From: Shewanella morhuae
GTDB lineage: Bacteria > Pseudomonadota > Gammaproteobacteria > Enterobacterales > Shewanellaceae
DNA length: 64,000 nt
Direction: 5' to 3'
NCBI RefSeq assembly: GCF_900156405.1
Contig: NZ_FTNN01000004.1
Span: 217,029 to 281,028 of the forward strand
Below, in pieces: positions 26,834 to 36,205 of this stretch (position 1 is the first letter of the stretch; each line of letters starts with the position of its first letter). The notes under the pieces were generated by a model. The model saw only the letters and a program-made list of their open reading frames with translations. It searched no databases and was not told the DNA's origin. The position numbers and the translations under genes were made by a program.

Positions 26834-27796
26834 ATGACTCGTCAAATTATTCTTGATTGCGATCCCGGGCATGATGACGCTATTGCACTTATCTTAGCCT
26901 TAGCACATCCACAACTTAACCCTCTTGCCGTGACGACCAGCGCAGGAAACCAAACGCCAGATAAAACCCTCAATAATGCCCTGCGAATTTTAACTCTGTT
27001 AAAGCGTAGCGATATTCCCGTGGCGGGTGGCGCCATAAAGCCATTAGCACGAGAATTGATTATTGCAGATAATGTCCACGGCGAAACCGGCCTAGATGGT
27101 CCCGTATTGCCCGAACCCAGCTTTAGCCCACAAGCGATGACGGCAGTTGAGTTGATGGCGCAGCAAATTCGCCAAAGCACTCAACCCGTAACCTTAATCC
27201 CAACAGGGCCACTGACGAACATCGCACTGTTACTGGCAAGTCACAGTGAATTACACCATAAAATCGAACGCATCGTATTGATGGGCGGAGCCGCAGGCGT
27301 AGGTAATTGGACTCCTGCTGCAGAGTTTAATATTTTTGTCGACCCAGAGGCGGCAGATATGGTCTTTAAAGCTGGCATTCCGATTACCATGTGCGGACTC
27401 GATGTCACCCATCAAGCGCAAATCATGGATGAAGATATAGAGCGCATTCGCGCTATCCAAAATCCAATAGCCAAGTGCGTCGCAGAGTTACTGGATTTCT
27501 TTATGGTTTACCACAGAGATCCTAAATGGGGCTTTATTGGCGCGCCATTACACGACCCTTGCACTATTGCTTGGTTACTCAAACCTGAATTATTTGAAGC
27601 GCAAGATTGCTGGGTCGGCATTGAAACACAAAGCGAGCTGACCTTAGGCATGACTGTGGTTGATCGCTACCAACTCACAGGTAAGCCCGCCAATGCTACA
27701 GTGCTATTTGGCATTGATAGACAAGGCTTTGTCGATTTGCTGGTCGACAGTTTAGGTGTCTACGATACCGCTTATCTCAATCGTAAAGAGCATTAA
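26834..27796 (+). CDS. Inosine-uridine preferring nucleoside hydrolase family
   Basis: A 320-residue enzyme hydrolysing ribonucleosides to base plus ribose. The metal-binding N-terminal motif is [14 protein letters not shown] (D-x-D-P-G-x-D-D), followed by [30 protein letters not shown] and [14 protein letters not shown]; the active-site His appears in [13 protein letters not shown]. Base preference (RihA pyrimidine, RihB/RihC broader) cannot be fixed by eye. The ribokinase gene follows after 13 bases, so the pair would salvage nucleosides by releasing ribose and phosphorylating it. GGAAGTAAC precedes the ATG. Confidence 0.93.
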   Translation: MTRQIILDCDPGHDDAIALILALAHPQLNPLAVTTSAGNQTPDKTLNNALRILTLLKRSDIPVAGGAIKPLARELIIADNVHGETGLDGPVLPEPSFSPQAMTAVELMAQQIRQSTQPVTLIPTGPLTNIALLLASHSELHHKIERIVLMGGAAGVGNWTPAAEFNIFVDPEAADMVFKAGIPITMCGLDVTHQAQIMDEDIERIRAIQNPIAKCVAELLDFFMVYHRDPKWGFIGAPLHDPCTIAWLLKPELFEAQDCWVGIETQSELTLGMTVVDRYQLTGKPANATVLFGIDRQGFVDLLVDSLGVYDTAYLNRKEH

Positions 27797-27809
27797 CTGT
27801 GAGTGTTTT

Positions 27810-28721
27810 ATGAGCCATATACTGATTATCGGTAGCGCCAATGCCGATCATGTAATGAAGTTTGAATACCTGCCTGCTGCAGGGCAAACCTTGATGAGCC
27901 ACGAGTATCGGCTAGAGCAAGGGGGGAAAGGCGCCAACCAAGCTGTTGCCTGTGCTCGCTTAGCCAAATCAGGCTCATTTATTGACTTTATCTGCCATCT
28001 TGGACAAGACAGTGTCGGCAATGATATGCGTCAAAGCTGGATTAAAGATGGCATAAGTACAGAAGGGATAAGCCAGGTAGCAGGGCTAAGTACCGGTACT
28101 GCGATGATATTTATCGGGGACAATGGTCAAAATACTATTGGCGTTGCTGCAGGTGCAAATGCCAGTCTGTCACCCCATGATTTAGATAACCATGCAGAAC
28201 TTTTTGCCAGAGCACAGTATTTACTGATCCAACTAGAAACCCCAACCGCGACGGTTGTAAAAGCACTACAAATGGCTAAAAAACAGGGTGTCATTACGGT
28301 ATTAAATCCGGCTCCAGCAACGGCTCTTGGCAATGGCTGCCTCAAGTGGGTCGATATTATTACCCCTAATGAAACAGAAGCAGAGGCCTTAAGCGGTATA
28401 GAAATCAATGGTACCGAAGATGCACAAATGGCAGCACAATTACTACACCAACAAGGCGTAGGTATTGTCGTCATCACATTAGGCAGTCGTGGCGCCTATG
28501 TTAGTAGCACCGATTTTACGGGGTTAGTTCCCGCGATCAACGTGCAAGCCATCGACACAGTTGCTGCAGGTGATACCTTTAATGGCGCTTTAGTTGTGGG
28601 CTTAAGCGAAGGAATGTCAATTGCCGCTGCCGTGGGGTTTGCCAATGCCGCCAGTGCTATTACCGTGACACGCCAGGGCGCACAACGCGCAATCCCCTAT
28701 CGCCATGAGATTTTGTACTAA
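27810..28721 (+). CDS. rbsK: Ribokinase
   Basis: A 303-residue PfkB-family kinase that phosphorylates D-ribose to ribose 5-phosphate. Signature 1 is GQTLMSHEYRLEQGGKGANQAVA (about 22-44), and signature 2 with the catalytic Asp is DTVAAGDTFNGAL (about 250-262). ITPNETEAEAL and VVITLGSRGAYV are also typical. ATG 27810 follows GTGAG; an earlier non-ATG start inside the hydrolase gene is rejected. It sits 13 bases after the nucleoside hydrolase gene, which supplies its substrate, rather than in an rbs transporter operon. Confidence 0.92.
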   Translation: MSHILIIGSANADHVMKFEYLPAAGQTLMSHEYRLEQGGKGANQAVACARLAKSGSFIDFICHLGQDSVGNDMRQSWIKDGISTEGISQVAGLSTGTAMIFIGDNGQNTIGVAAGANASLSPHDLDNHAELFARAQYLLIQLETPTATVVKALQMAKKQGVITVLNPAPATALGNGCLKWVDIITPNETEAEALSGIEINGTEDAQMAAQLLHQQGVGIVVITLGSRGAYVSSTDFTGLVPAINVQAIDTVAAGDTFNGALVVGLSEGMSIAAAVGFANAASAITVTRQGAQRAIPYRHEILY

Positions 28722-28880
28722 TAGGTCGAATTTTGAATAAAATCCGGCCCTAAAACGAAAGTTGCATATACACAATTTACAAACAGATTTCATTCCCATT
28801 TAATGTAAATTGCTTATGCTTATGGGCGCATATCTGAGTCAAACGGCTCAGTTACCTTTGTTCAAATAAGGAAATTCCAG

Positions 28881-29345
28881 ATGAAAGCATTACGTAGCGT
28901 AACCAGCACGAGTATCATTGGCTTAGGATTACTATTTGCCAGCCAAGCAAGTGCCAACGAATGTGAACTGAAAATTGCCGCCACTGATGCAATGCAATTT
29001 GACACTAAAGAGCTGTCTGTTCCTGCAAGCTGTAAAGAAGTGACCTTAACCTTAACTCACTCAGGCGCTTTACCAAAAGCTGCGATGGGTCATAACTGGG
29101 TATTAGCTAAAGCTGCAGATATGTCTGGTGTGGCAACTGACGGCATGAGTGCAGGTCCTGATGCAAACTACGTCAAAGTGGATGATGCTCGCGTTATCGC
29201 TCACACACCATTAGTGGGCGGCGGCGAATCAACGTCTATTACGTTTAGCACTGCTGGCATGAACGCAGCCGAAGCTTACCAATTTTTCTGCACTTTCCCA
29301 GGTCACTGGGCAATTATGCAGGGTAGTTTCAAAATCAAGGCTTAA
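28881..29345 (+). CDS. azu: Azurin, periplasmic blue copper protein
   Basis: A 154-residue precursor with a signal peptide ending ASQASA-NECEL. The mature protein has the azurin disulfide cysteines (CELKI and ASCKE), the copper ligand His in AMGHNWVL, and the C-terminal cluster C-TFPGH-WAIM (Cys, His, Met) that completes the type-1 copper site. It carries electrons in the periplasm. ATG 28881 follows AAGGAAATTCC. It is monocistronic and ends at an exceptionally long hairpin. Confidence 0.97.
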   Translation: MKALRSVTSTSIIGLGLLFASQASANECELKIAATDAMQFDTKELSVPASCKEVTLTLTHSGALPKAAMGHNWVLAKAADMSGVATDGMSAGPDANYVKVDDARVIAHTPLVGGGESTSITFSTAGMNAAEAYQFFCTFPGHWAIMQGSFKIKA

Positions 29346-29368
29346 TGCTTAGCCTTGTGCTTTCGCAA

Positions 29369-29410
29369 TAAACGACAAAAGCGGATCATTTGATCCGCTT
29401 TTGTCGTTTA
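29369..29410. terminator. Perfect 20-bp hairpin terminator after azurin
   Basis: Twenty bases (29369-29388) and their exact reverse complement (29391-29410) flank a two-base loop. It is symmetric, so it can end both azu (+) and the convergent DUF3103 gene (-). Confidence 0.9.
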
Positions 29411-29419
29411 AGGGAATGC

Positions 29420-30604
29420 TTATTGTCTTGGCTGGATCACCAGTGGCGCAAAACTCGTCGTCGCATTACCGTTTGCCCCGTTTAAGTTAGGGTATTCAAC
29501 CCCTTCTTGTAATGTGTAATACACATCAACAAAGTCATCATCATTAGTAAACCAAGCATCAGGCATCGCACTTAAAATACCATTAGTGATTTGCGGGATC
29601 AGCGCATAACCCTGAGCTTCAGGATCGGGTATCGACTTTAAGATCTGCTCAGCTGCTTCTAACAACTTGGTCGCCAGCACTTTATAGTTAGTGCCATCAT
29701 CATGTTCCATTAACACCATGTCTGCCGCTGCCCAGCGATAACGTTCCCAATGGATGATAATTTGATTCGGGTAATAAGTTGTCTGTGCATAATCTAAATA
29801 AGGCATTTCGACGATATCGAGCACTGGCTTATCGCGGCTAGGATCAACCCCAGTCACTATGCCGTAAATTTCGGCACTACCCGAAATCCACGGTTCATGG
29901 TCATCCTTTAAGGAGATTTGTTTGATTACTGTGGTTGAGATTGGTTTATCAGCCACCGCCTGTGTTTGCGCACGGTTCAACAATACGCCATCTTTCTTGG
30001 CTGACTGCGCCTCGGCAAACGTGGCTCGCATCACCTCTAATCCAGCCATAAAAGCTTTTTTACTATCAATACCCACAACAAACACAGGCTGTTGCGGCAA
30101 GTTATACACATCTAGCTGATGCACTTTCCCATTAATATCAAAAGCTTCAATATAATCCCACTGACTTTCATCACCGTCTGGCTCATAGGCAAATAAAGGA
30201 GATTCACCTTGTTGCCAAGCGGCCAACATGGTTTCATCCGCCAACCGCACTTGTACCAAAGAATCAGCTTTAGCACTCAAGCCTTTCACTCGACGAATCG
30301 ATGCATCGGCTTTGGTAATCACACTATTATTGAGTTTATGTTGGGATAAAATGTCATCGGCATTCACTGCAAGCTGATATTGGTTTATTTCAGTCTGTAA
30401 AATAGGGGCTAACTGGGTATATTGCTGGCTTAAATCGAGTGCCAGCGCTCGTTTAGTGTGGGTTAATTGTGCTTGCACGTCCAAAGTTGAGTCCTTTAGC
30501 GACGCCTGTAGCAAGCGCAATGCTTCCCCATCTAAGGCTTGACCATAACTCATGGTTGTCGAAGCAGATAAACACAGCAATAAACTGGATTGCAGTAGTT
30601 TCAT
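29420..30604 (-). CDS. Exported DUF3103-family protein
   Basis: A 394-residue protein with a signal peptide (LLQSSLLLCLSASTTMSYGQA) and no other TM segment, so it is predicted to be periplasmic or secreted. The C-terminal half carries the family-typical WISGSAEIYGIVTGVD, YPNQIIIHWERYRWAAADMVLMEHDDGTNYK and DVYYTLQEGVEYPNL. I recall this as DUF3103, seen in Vibrio and Shewanella; its biochemical role is unknown. ATG 30604 follows AAGGAAACACCT; an ATG 13 codons earlier lacks a signal and is rejected. Confidence 0.78.
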   Translation of the reverse strand: MKLLQSSLLLCLSASTTMSYGQALDGEALRLLQASLKDSTLDVQAQLTHTKRALALDLSQQYTQLAPILQTEINQYQLAVNADDILSQHKLNNSVITKADASIRRVKGLSAKADSLVQVRLADETMLAAWQQGESPLFAYEPDGDESQWDYIEAFDINGKVHQLDVYNLPQQPVFVVGIDSKKAFMAGLEVMRATFAEAQSAKKDGVLLNRAQTQAVADKPISTTVIKQISLKDDHEPWISGSAEIYGIVTGVDPSRDKPVLDIVEMPYLDYAQTTYYPNQIIIHWERYRWAAADMVLMEHDDGTNYKVLATKLLEAAEQILKSIPDPEAQGYALIPQITNGILSAMPDAWFTNDDDFVDVYYTLQEGVEYPNLNGANGNATTSFAPLVIQPRQ

Positions 30605-30805
30605 AGGTGTTTCCTTACCTAATAAAATTAAACGTGCGTTCAATTATCAATATATGAACACAGCCTCCAATTCAAGTAAACCTAGAATGAAGTATTTATC
30701 GTTAATTATTAATAGCATAGAGTACGGAATAGTGATTGTGAGCTAAAAAAGAATGCCAATATCAATACTTAATCAGCCTGAGTGAGTCAATCTTGAGCAG
30801 AGATA

Positions 30806-31084
30806 ATACCAATCGTATTAACTATCTGTTCATTCAGTGGGAGTTCAACGCGCTTTAGATAAGGCGAAGGCTGAAGGCATAGTGGTGCTCTGTCGAAAGT
30901 CTTAAACGCAGTATCAAGCGCGTTGCTATGCTGCGGTTAAATCGCCGCCCTTTGGGATCATCACCGGCATCCCACTGCTGTGTTGTATTGACTTAAAAGG
31001 GAATAACCATTTCTGCGTCAATGCGCCTCGGGTTGAAATACCAGTGAGGCTCTGAACTGATTAGATAGTTAATGTGACTGGTAT
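30806..31084. mobile_element. MITE-like element, copy 1
   Basis: A non-coding 279-base unit with imperfect terminal inverted repeats of about 27 bases: the left end begins ATACCAATCGTATTAACTAT, and the reverse complement of the right end begins ATACCAGTCACATTAACTAT; 22 of 27 positions agree. A second, diverged copy lies at 40668-40945. No transposase is encoded. The target-site duplication is unclear (at most TA). It lies between the DUF3103 and DUF3622 genes. Confidence 0.8.
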
Positions 31085-31131
31085 AAAGCTCCATTGGGAT
31101 AATATTGTCAGTTCAAGCCAAGGTTAAAAAC

Positions 31132-31163
31132 ACAAAAAGCGGATCCTAAGATCCGCCTTTTGT
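31132..31163 (-). terminator. Terminator of the DUF3622-like gene
   Basis: GCGGATC-CTAA-GATCCGC hairpin with flanking A/T runs. On the minus strand it is followed by TTTTTGTGTTTTT. Confidence 0.8.
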
Positions 31164-31247
31164 TATTCATAGCCAGACTGGCTGCACGAAACGCACTAAG
31201 CTATTCATTACAGTCAAACTAAGCTGATAAGACAATACGAGTAAGGG

Positions 31248-31550
31248 TTACTCTTCGTCGAAATCGTCTTGATCAAGATCTTCGGCATCAGTTGCCGCTT
31301 CAGCCGCCAATGCCGCCGCTAATTTTGCTTTAGCTTGTTTCTCTGAACGACGTTTATTACGCTCAGTTAACGTGCTTAAAAACACTTGTAATTCAGCCAA
31401 GCCCCAAGCTTGCGCTTCGGCTTCAGTCGCAAAACCATCGTGGCTTTTTGATACCACAGTTTTGGTTGATGTCATGCGACGAGTAATTTCAGTTTTCCAA
31501 CCGTTATCGCCCTGTGTTACGCGCAAATCGTATTTTTTGCCCTTGCTCAT
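31248..31550 (-). CDS. DUF3622-like small protein
   Basis: A 100-residue protein beginning MSKGKKYDLRVTQGDNGWKT, with a predicted small beta-rich domain (about 1-60; EITRRMTSTKTVVSKSHDGFATEAEAQAWGLAEL), then a basic helix (ERNKRRSEKQAKAK) and a strongly acidic tail (EDLDQDDFDEE). It matches my memory of the DUF3622 family of Vibrio and Shewanella. The charged bipartite tail suggests a binding role, but none is known. It is monocistronic. Confidence 0.72.
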   Translation of the reverse strand: MSKGKKYDLRVTQGDNGWKTEITRRMTSTKTVVSKSHDGFATEAEAQAWGLAELQVFLSTLTERNKRRSEKQAKAKLAAALAAEAATDAEDLDQDDFDEE

Positions 31551-31789
31551 TCTGCTCTATTTCCTAAATGATGCTTGTCACGTTTGTCTTATCAAGCTAA
31601 CCCAACGCTCATCATAAAACAAAAGGAGCGCAGTGTACTTGATTTCGGCCTAGAAAGATCGACCAAGTGAAAATATTCATGCCAGTTTCAGCAACTCACT
31701 TAATGAAGTGAATACCTAAACTGTTATGTTAAGTCACCATAGCGAGGAATGACGCTCGGCCTAAACTTTATTTACATTTTAAAAGTATC

Positions 31790-32839
31790 TTAAGATTCAA
31801 ACAATACTAACGAATGTGGTTCAGTCGTAACCGCAACTTTTTGGCCAATACTTAGCTGCATCATCTGACTGCGAACCTCCACACAATACGTTATCGATGC
31901 CGCCTCAACGCTAACCCAATAATGACAAAAAGTGCCTAAAAAACGTCGTTCGGTAATCATACCGACGCCTTGATCATCCGCATTAATCGCTAATTGCTGT
32001 GGTCGTAAAAATACCATGCCATTAAATTCATTCAAAAATACTAATGGTGTTAGGCTGGTTAAATCACCGATAGGAGTAGCCACACTATGGCTATCTAGCA
32101 CTGCGGCGGGTAAATAGTTACCACTGCCTAAAAAATCCGCCACATAACGGCTATTGGGCGCAGTATATAAGATTTCTGCGCTGCCATGCTGCACGATGAC
32201 GCCTTGGTTCAAAATGGCTAAAGTATCGGCAAAAACAAAAGCTTCGTCCTTACTGTGAGTAACAAAAACTGCACTTACATTACGTTGTTTTAAGATACTG
32301 CGAATTTCTGCCATCATCTCATAGCGCACTTGGGCATCGATGTTAGAAAAAGGCTCATCCAGTAGCAATAATTGCGGCTCATAGGCAAGCGCGCGCGCAA
32401 TTGAGACTCTTTGCTGCTGACCACCAGATAATTCATGGGGATAACGTTTAGCTAACCCTTCGAGTTTAACTAAAGTTAGCATGTCATCTAACCGCACTAA
32501 ACGCTCAGCGGCCGACAATTTAGTCACGCCAAAAAGGATATTCTCCGCCACCGTTAAATGCGGGAAAAGTGCATAATCTTGGAAAATCATACCAATACCG
32601 CGTTGCTCGCTGGGCACAAACGCGCTATTGCCGCTCACTACTTGGCCATTAATATGGACCTCACCTTGGCTAATCGCCTGCAATCCGGCAACCGCACGTA
32701 GTAATGTGGTTTTACCACAGCCACTTGGGCCTAACAGCGCAAGAATCTCTCCTTGACCTAGCGTTAAGCTCAGACCTTTAAGCACTTGTTGGCCCTGATA
32801 ATCACTATGAACTTGCTGAAGTTTAAGCGTATTTTCCAT
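31790..32839 (-). CDS. fbpC: Ferric iron ABC transporter, ATP-binding subunit
   Basis: A 349-residue ABC ATPase energising Fe(III) import. Walker A is GPSGCGKTT (about 38-46), signature LSGGQQQR (about 138-145), Walker B LLLLDEPF (about 158-165) and the switch His in VFVTHSKDEA. A C-terminal TOBE-like regulatory domain follows (about 245-349). Its start overlaps the permease stop (TGATG), so the two are coupled. It is the last gene of the fbpABC operon, under the Fur box at 35609. Confidence 0.93.
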   Translation of the reverse strand: MENTLKLQQVHSDYQGQQVLKGLSLTLGQGEILALLGPSGCGKTTLLRAVAGLQAISQGEVHINGQVVSGNSAFVPSEQRGIGMIFQDYALFPHLTVAENILFGVTKLSAAERLVRLDDMLTLVKLEGLAKRYPHELSGGQQQRVSIARALAYEPQLLLLDEPFSNIDAQVRYEMMAEIRSILKQRNVSAVFVTHSKDEAFVFADTLAILNQGVIVQHGSAEILYTAPNSRYVADFLGSGNYLPAAVLDSHSVATPIGDLTSLTPLVFLNEFNGMVFLRPQQLAINADDQGVGMITERRFLGTFCHYWVSVEAASITYCVEVRSQMMQLSIGQKVAVTTEPHSLVLFES

Positions 32840-34470
32840 CAGCTATGTTGCTCCAATGAACGGTTTAAATAAATAAGCGGCACTAAACCCACCAGCACAA
32901 TCACGATCGCAGCTAAAGCACCGTGTTCGAGCTTTTCATCGGATACAAACTGGAATACGTAGGTGGCAAGATTTTCAAAACCGATAGGTCGCAATAGCAG
33001 TGCGGCGGGTAATTCCTTCATGCCTTCGATAAAAACTAATAACGCGCCAGCAAATAGCCCCTTGGCGAGCAAAGGAAAATGCACCCGCCACAAGAGTTGT
33101 CTTGGGCTTTGCCCCATCGTCAAGCTGACCATATCTAATGATGGCGAAATGCGTTTATAGCTGTTTTCGACACTGCCGATGGCTATCGCTACAAAACGCA
33201 CACAAAAAGCAAAAATTAATGCCACCACACTGCCCGTTAAGATAAGCCCAGGCCCTTTTATACCAAACACATCGGCTAAATCATTAATGGCAAAATCGAG
33301 CATAGTGAGCGGTACTAACACCCCAATCGCCAGCACTGTACCCGGCAAGGCATAACCAGTTGATGCTAAACGTGAGGGCAAGGCATCACTCGGCCTTGGG
33401 CTACTACGACGCACAAACATCAACAGTAAGGCGATTAAACAACAAATTAAGCTCGTTATGAGGGCAAGACTTAAACTATTAATACTCAATTGCCAAAAGC
33501 GTCCATCCCAACTTTGTTCAAAATAACTAATGGCATAGGATAATAAAATACTAAAGGGCAATACAAAGGCGACGAATAACAGCGTGCCACAAAAGCCGAG
33601 CGCGACTGCTGTTTGTACCGTCGTGAGCGGATATAAATCAGTGGCTTGAATACGTGATTGCTTCTGAAATAGCTGCTGCTTACGGCGAGCAAAGCGCTCA
33701 AAACCAATGAGACTAAATACCACCAGCAAAATAATTGCCGAGAGTTTAGCTGCGGCGGCCAAATTACCGTAACCCAGCCAAGTGTCATAAACCGCCGTCG
33801 TTAAGGTGGGCACAGCAAAATAGCTAACTGTGGCAAAATCGGCGGCGGTTTCCATCGCCACTAACGCTACACCAACAGCGAGCGCGGGCCTTGCCATGGG
33901 CAAAGATAAGCGCCAAAAACTTTGCCATGGCGAACAACCCATAATACGCGAAGCATGCGCCAAACTTAATGACTGCTCCATAAACGCGGTGCGCGCTAAG
34001 AGATAAATATAGGGAAATAGCACCAGCGACAACATACAAATCGCGCCACCTAAGGTGCGAATATCGGGGAAAAAATAATCCTGCGGTGAGCTCCAACCAA
34101 ATATTAACCGTAAACTGCGCTGCACTGGCCCCGCATAATCGAGTAAATCAGTATAAACGTAGGCGACAATATATCCCGGCATAGCAAGGGGCAATAAGAG
34201 CGCCCATTGTAGGTAACGCCGGCCAACAAACTCACAGCGCGCAGTAAGCCAAGCACAAGGTATCGCTAATAGTAGCGCGCCTAAACTCACCCCTAAAATC
34301 AACAGTAAACTATTACGAATATAAGTTGGTAGAACCGTTGCCAGTAAGTGACTAAATATGGCCTCATCGGGCTGCAAGGCTTGCAATATAAGCGCAAAAA
34401 GCGGCAACACCAGTAGTGCTGCCACGGTATAACCAGCAAGCGACCAGCTTCTGGCTAGTCCTAAAATCAT
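32839..34470 (-). CDS. fbpB: Ferric iron ABC transporter, permease
   Basis: A 543-residue inner-membrane protein with about 12 TM helices in two homologous halves, each with a BPD-transport EAA loop (ASRIMGCSPWQSFWRLSLPMARPALAVG in half one; SLTMGQSPRQLLWRVHFPLLAKGLFAG in half two). This fused duplicated form is the FbpB/SfuB/HitB type. It forms the channel with FbpC and receives iron from FbpA. It lies 75 bases downstream of fbpA, with a hairpin between. Confidence 0.92.
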   Translation of the reverse strand: MILGLARSWSLAGYTVAALLVLPLFALILQALQPDEAIFSHLLATVLPTYIRNSLLLILGVSLGALLLAIPCAWLTARCEFVGRRYLQWALLLPLAMPGYIVAYVYTDLLDYAGPVQRSLRLIFGWSSPQDYFFPDIRTLGGAICMLSLVLFPYIYLLARTAFMEQSLSLAHASRIMGCSPWQSFWRLSLPMARPALAVGVALVAMETAADFATVSYFAVPTLTTAVYDTWLGYGNLAAAAKLSAIILLVVFSLIGFERFARRKQQLFQKQSRIQATDLYPLTTVQTAVALGFCGTLLFVAFVLPFSILLSYAISYFEQSWDGRFWQLSINSLSLALITSLICCLIALLLMFVRRSSPRPSDALPSRLASTGYALPGTVLAIGVLVPLTMLDFAINDLADVFGIKGPGLILTGSVVALIFAFCVRFVAIAIGSVENSYKRISPSLDMVSLTMGQSPRQLLWRVHFPLLAKGLFAGALLVFIEGMKELPAALLLRPIGFENLATYVFQFVSDEKLEHGALAAIVIVLVGLVPLIYLNRSLEQHS

Positions 34471-34484
34471 GTCAGTCCTTAAAA

Positions 34485-34510
34485 ATTACAGCGCCAATAA
34501 ATGGCGCTGA
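34485..34510 (-). terminator. Intra-operon hairpin between fbpA and fbpB
   Basis: CAGCGCCA (34489-34496), five-base loop, TGGCGCTG (34502-34509). On the minus strand it is followed by TAATTTTTAAGG, a weak T-tract. It may partially terminate or stabilise the fbpA message, giving more binding protein than permease. Confidence 0.6.
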
Positions 34511-34545
34511 TAAACACATCGATATTGTGGTTCTACCACCGGAGA

Positions 34546-35553
34546 CTAAAGATCAAACTGTACTTCATCTAACAATTTTATCGCCGCTTGGTGATACTCT
34601 GCTAACTTAAAAATAGGTAATTGATCTGATTTAAATTGCCCCCAAGAAGCCACTAATGGCGAAGGCGCAACATCAACTTTTACTGGATATTCCATATTAA
34701 TGTCGGCATAAGCTTTCTGAGCCACATCTGCCGATAAAAATTCCATCAATTTAATAGCGTTAGCTTTATTGGGACTATAGCGGGCTAATGCCATACCTGA
34801 CACGTTGACATGGGCACCGCGATCGGCCTGATTAGGGAAGTTAATCGTTACCGCTTCTGCAATCACTTTTTGCTCAGGGTCTTTCAGCATGTTGCCATAG
34901 TAATAGCTATTACCTAAGGCGATATCACACACACCTTCTTTAACTGCGGCAATTTGCCCTCTATCGTTACCCTGTGGTTTGCGCGCTAAGTTAGCTTTAA
35001 CGCCTTGTAACCATGTTTTTGCTTCAGCCTCGCCATGATGGGCGATCATCGAAGCAACCAGTGCGATATTGTATGGATGTTTACCACTGCGGGTACAAAT
35101 TTTACCTTTGTACTTAGGATCGGCCAATTCCTCATAGGTCATTTGCTGTGGGCCTAAACGTTCTTTAGCGGTATAGAGATTTCGAACACGCATCGTTAGG
35201 GCATACCATTGGCCGTCGGGATCGCGATATTGTACTGGTATATTATTTTCTAGTAGCGTGCTGTTAACCGGAGAAGTCAGCTCTTTATCGACCAACTCTA
35301 CCAAACGAGAAAAATCTGAGGTTAATACTAAATCAGCCGGTGATAAGCGGCCTTCACGGGCGATGCGCTCAGCAATACCGTCTTTAGCAAATACCACATC
35401 CACACCAATACCGGTTTCATCAGTAAAGCGTTGAATAATAGGCTCTACCAAGAAAGCTTGGCGGTACGAATAAACCGTTAATTTATCTTCTGCATTCGCC
35501 GAATGCCCTATCGACATGAGTCCAACAACTGCTGCACAAGTTACCCATTTCAT
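34546..35553 (-). CDS. fbpA: Ferric iron ABC transporter, periplasmic binding protein
   Basis: A 335-residue precursor with a signal peptide ending near ANA-ED, followed by the FbpA/FutA family start KLTVYSYRQAFLVEPIIQRFTDETGI. The iron-coordinating tyrosine cluster appears in GNSYYYGNML (about 225-234). GKICTRSGKHPYNIALVASMI and the C-terminal RYSPNKANAIKLMEFL also fit. It captures Fe(III) in the periplasm for FbpB/FbpC. A near-perfect Fur box lies about 56 bases upstream. Confidence 0.93.
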   Translation of the reverse strand: MKWVTCAAVVGLMSIGHSANAEDKLTVYSYRQAFLVEPIIQRFTDETGIGVDVVFAKDGIAERIAREGRLSPADLVLTSDFSRLVELVDKELTSPVNSTLLENNIPVQYRDPDGQWYALTMRVRNLYTAKERLGPQQMTYEELADPKYKGKICTRSGKHPYNIALVASMIAHHGEAEAKTWLQGVKANLARKPQGNDRGQIAAVKEGVCDIALGNSYYYGNMLKDPEQKVIAEAVTINFPNQADRGAHVNVSGMALARYSPNKANAIKLMEFLSADVAQKAYADINMEYPVKVDVAPSPLVASWGQFKSDQLPIFKLAEYHQAAIKLLDEVQFDL

Positions 35554-35608
35554 GACTGATTCTCCATAGTTATAGCGTATTCGACGAATTAAAACACGAT
35601 AGCACTAA

Positions 35609-35623
35609 TGATAATGCTTATCA
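35609..35623. promoter_or_regulatory. Fur box upstream of fbpABC
   Basis: TGATAATGCTTATCA matches 14 of 15 positions of the 7-1-7 Fur consensus, positioned as a promoter operator for the iron ABC operon. It could also affect the divergent gene at 35770. Confidence 0.85.
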
Positions 35624-35769
35624 GTTGAGCTAGAGTAATGGATACTAACTAGGAGAGCAACAGATCATTTAACATTCTGTTTTTAATGGGATTAAGCTTA
35701 AAACTGGTGATTATCTCAAAGCTAACTAAACTGAACCTTAATTTGCACAAAATATTTATAAGGGCCGTT

Positions 35770-36195
35770 ATGTTAACTCTATTATTGCTCGGTATCGCCG
35801 CACTGGTACTCATTGGGTTCTTTAAACACAAGAGTGGCACCCAAAATCGACATAAACTTGATGCTAATGTAAAGCTCCCACGCGCCAACGAATCTAAATT
35901 ACAACCGCTTAAAACTCATAAGTTTCACAGTGTGAGCATAGTGAATAACGGCTTTTGCTGCGAACAAACAACCGCTATCGCGGGTAAACGATTTTTATCA
36001 AAGGATGCACCTGAAATCCCCATGGCAGACTGCACGGTAACAAACTGCCAATGTCGCTATCAACATCATGAGGATCGGCGTCAATTAGGCAATGAACGCA
36101 GAGTAGGTTTTGGAGTGACTCGAGATTTATTCGGCGTTTTTGGTGAGCAAAACCGCCGTGATAGACCTATCGGCAGACGCGCAACCGATAGCTGA
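35770..36195 (+). CDS. Membrane-anchored Cys/His-rich small protein
   Basis: A 141-residue protein with one N-terminal TM helix (LTLLLLGIAALVLIGFF) and a cytoplasmic or periplasmic tail containing the motif G-FCC-EQTTAIAGKRFLSKDAP...ADCTVTNCQCRYQHHEDRR. The C-x-x-x-x-C-x-C spacing with a following HHEDRR hints at metal binding. Similar short proteins (AGKRFL...C...CRY-x-H-x-EDRR) occur in other gammaproteobacteria, with no known function. ATG 35770 is preceded by AAGGGCC; a start at 35686 would put a basic stretch before the TM helix. It diverges from fbpA. Confidence 0.65.
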   Translation: MLTLLLLGIAALVLIGFFKHKSGTQNRHKLDANVKLPRANESKLQPLKTHKFHSVSIVNNGFCCEQTTAIAGKRFLSKDAPEIPMADCTVTNCQCRYQHHEDRRQLGNERRVGFGVTRDLFGVFGEQNRRDRPIGRRATDS

Positions 36196-36205
36196 AATAT
36201 AGACG

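Noticed and set aside
30800..31090. Clear target-site duplication for MITE copy 1
   Set aside because: Flanks are ...GATA and AAAG...; no more than an ambiguous TA can be argued.
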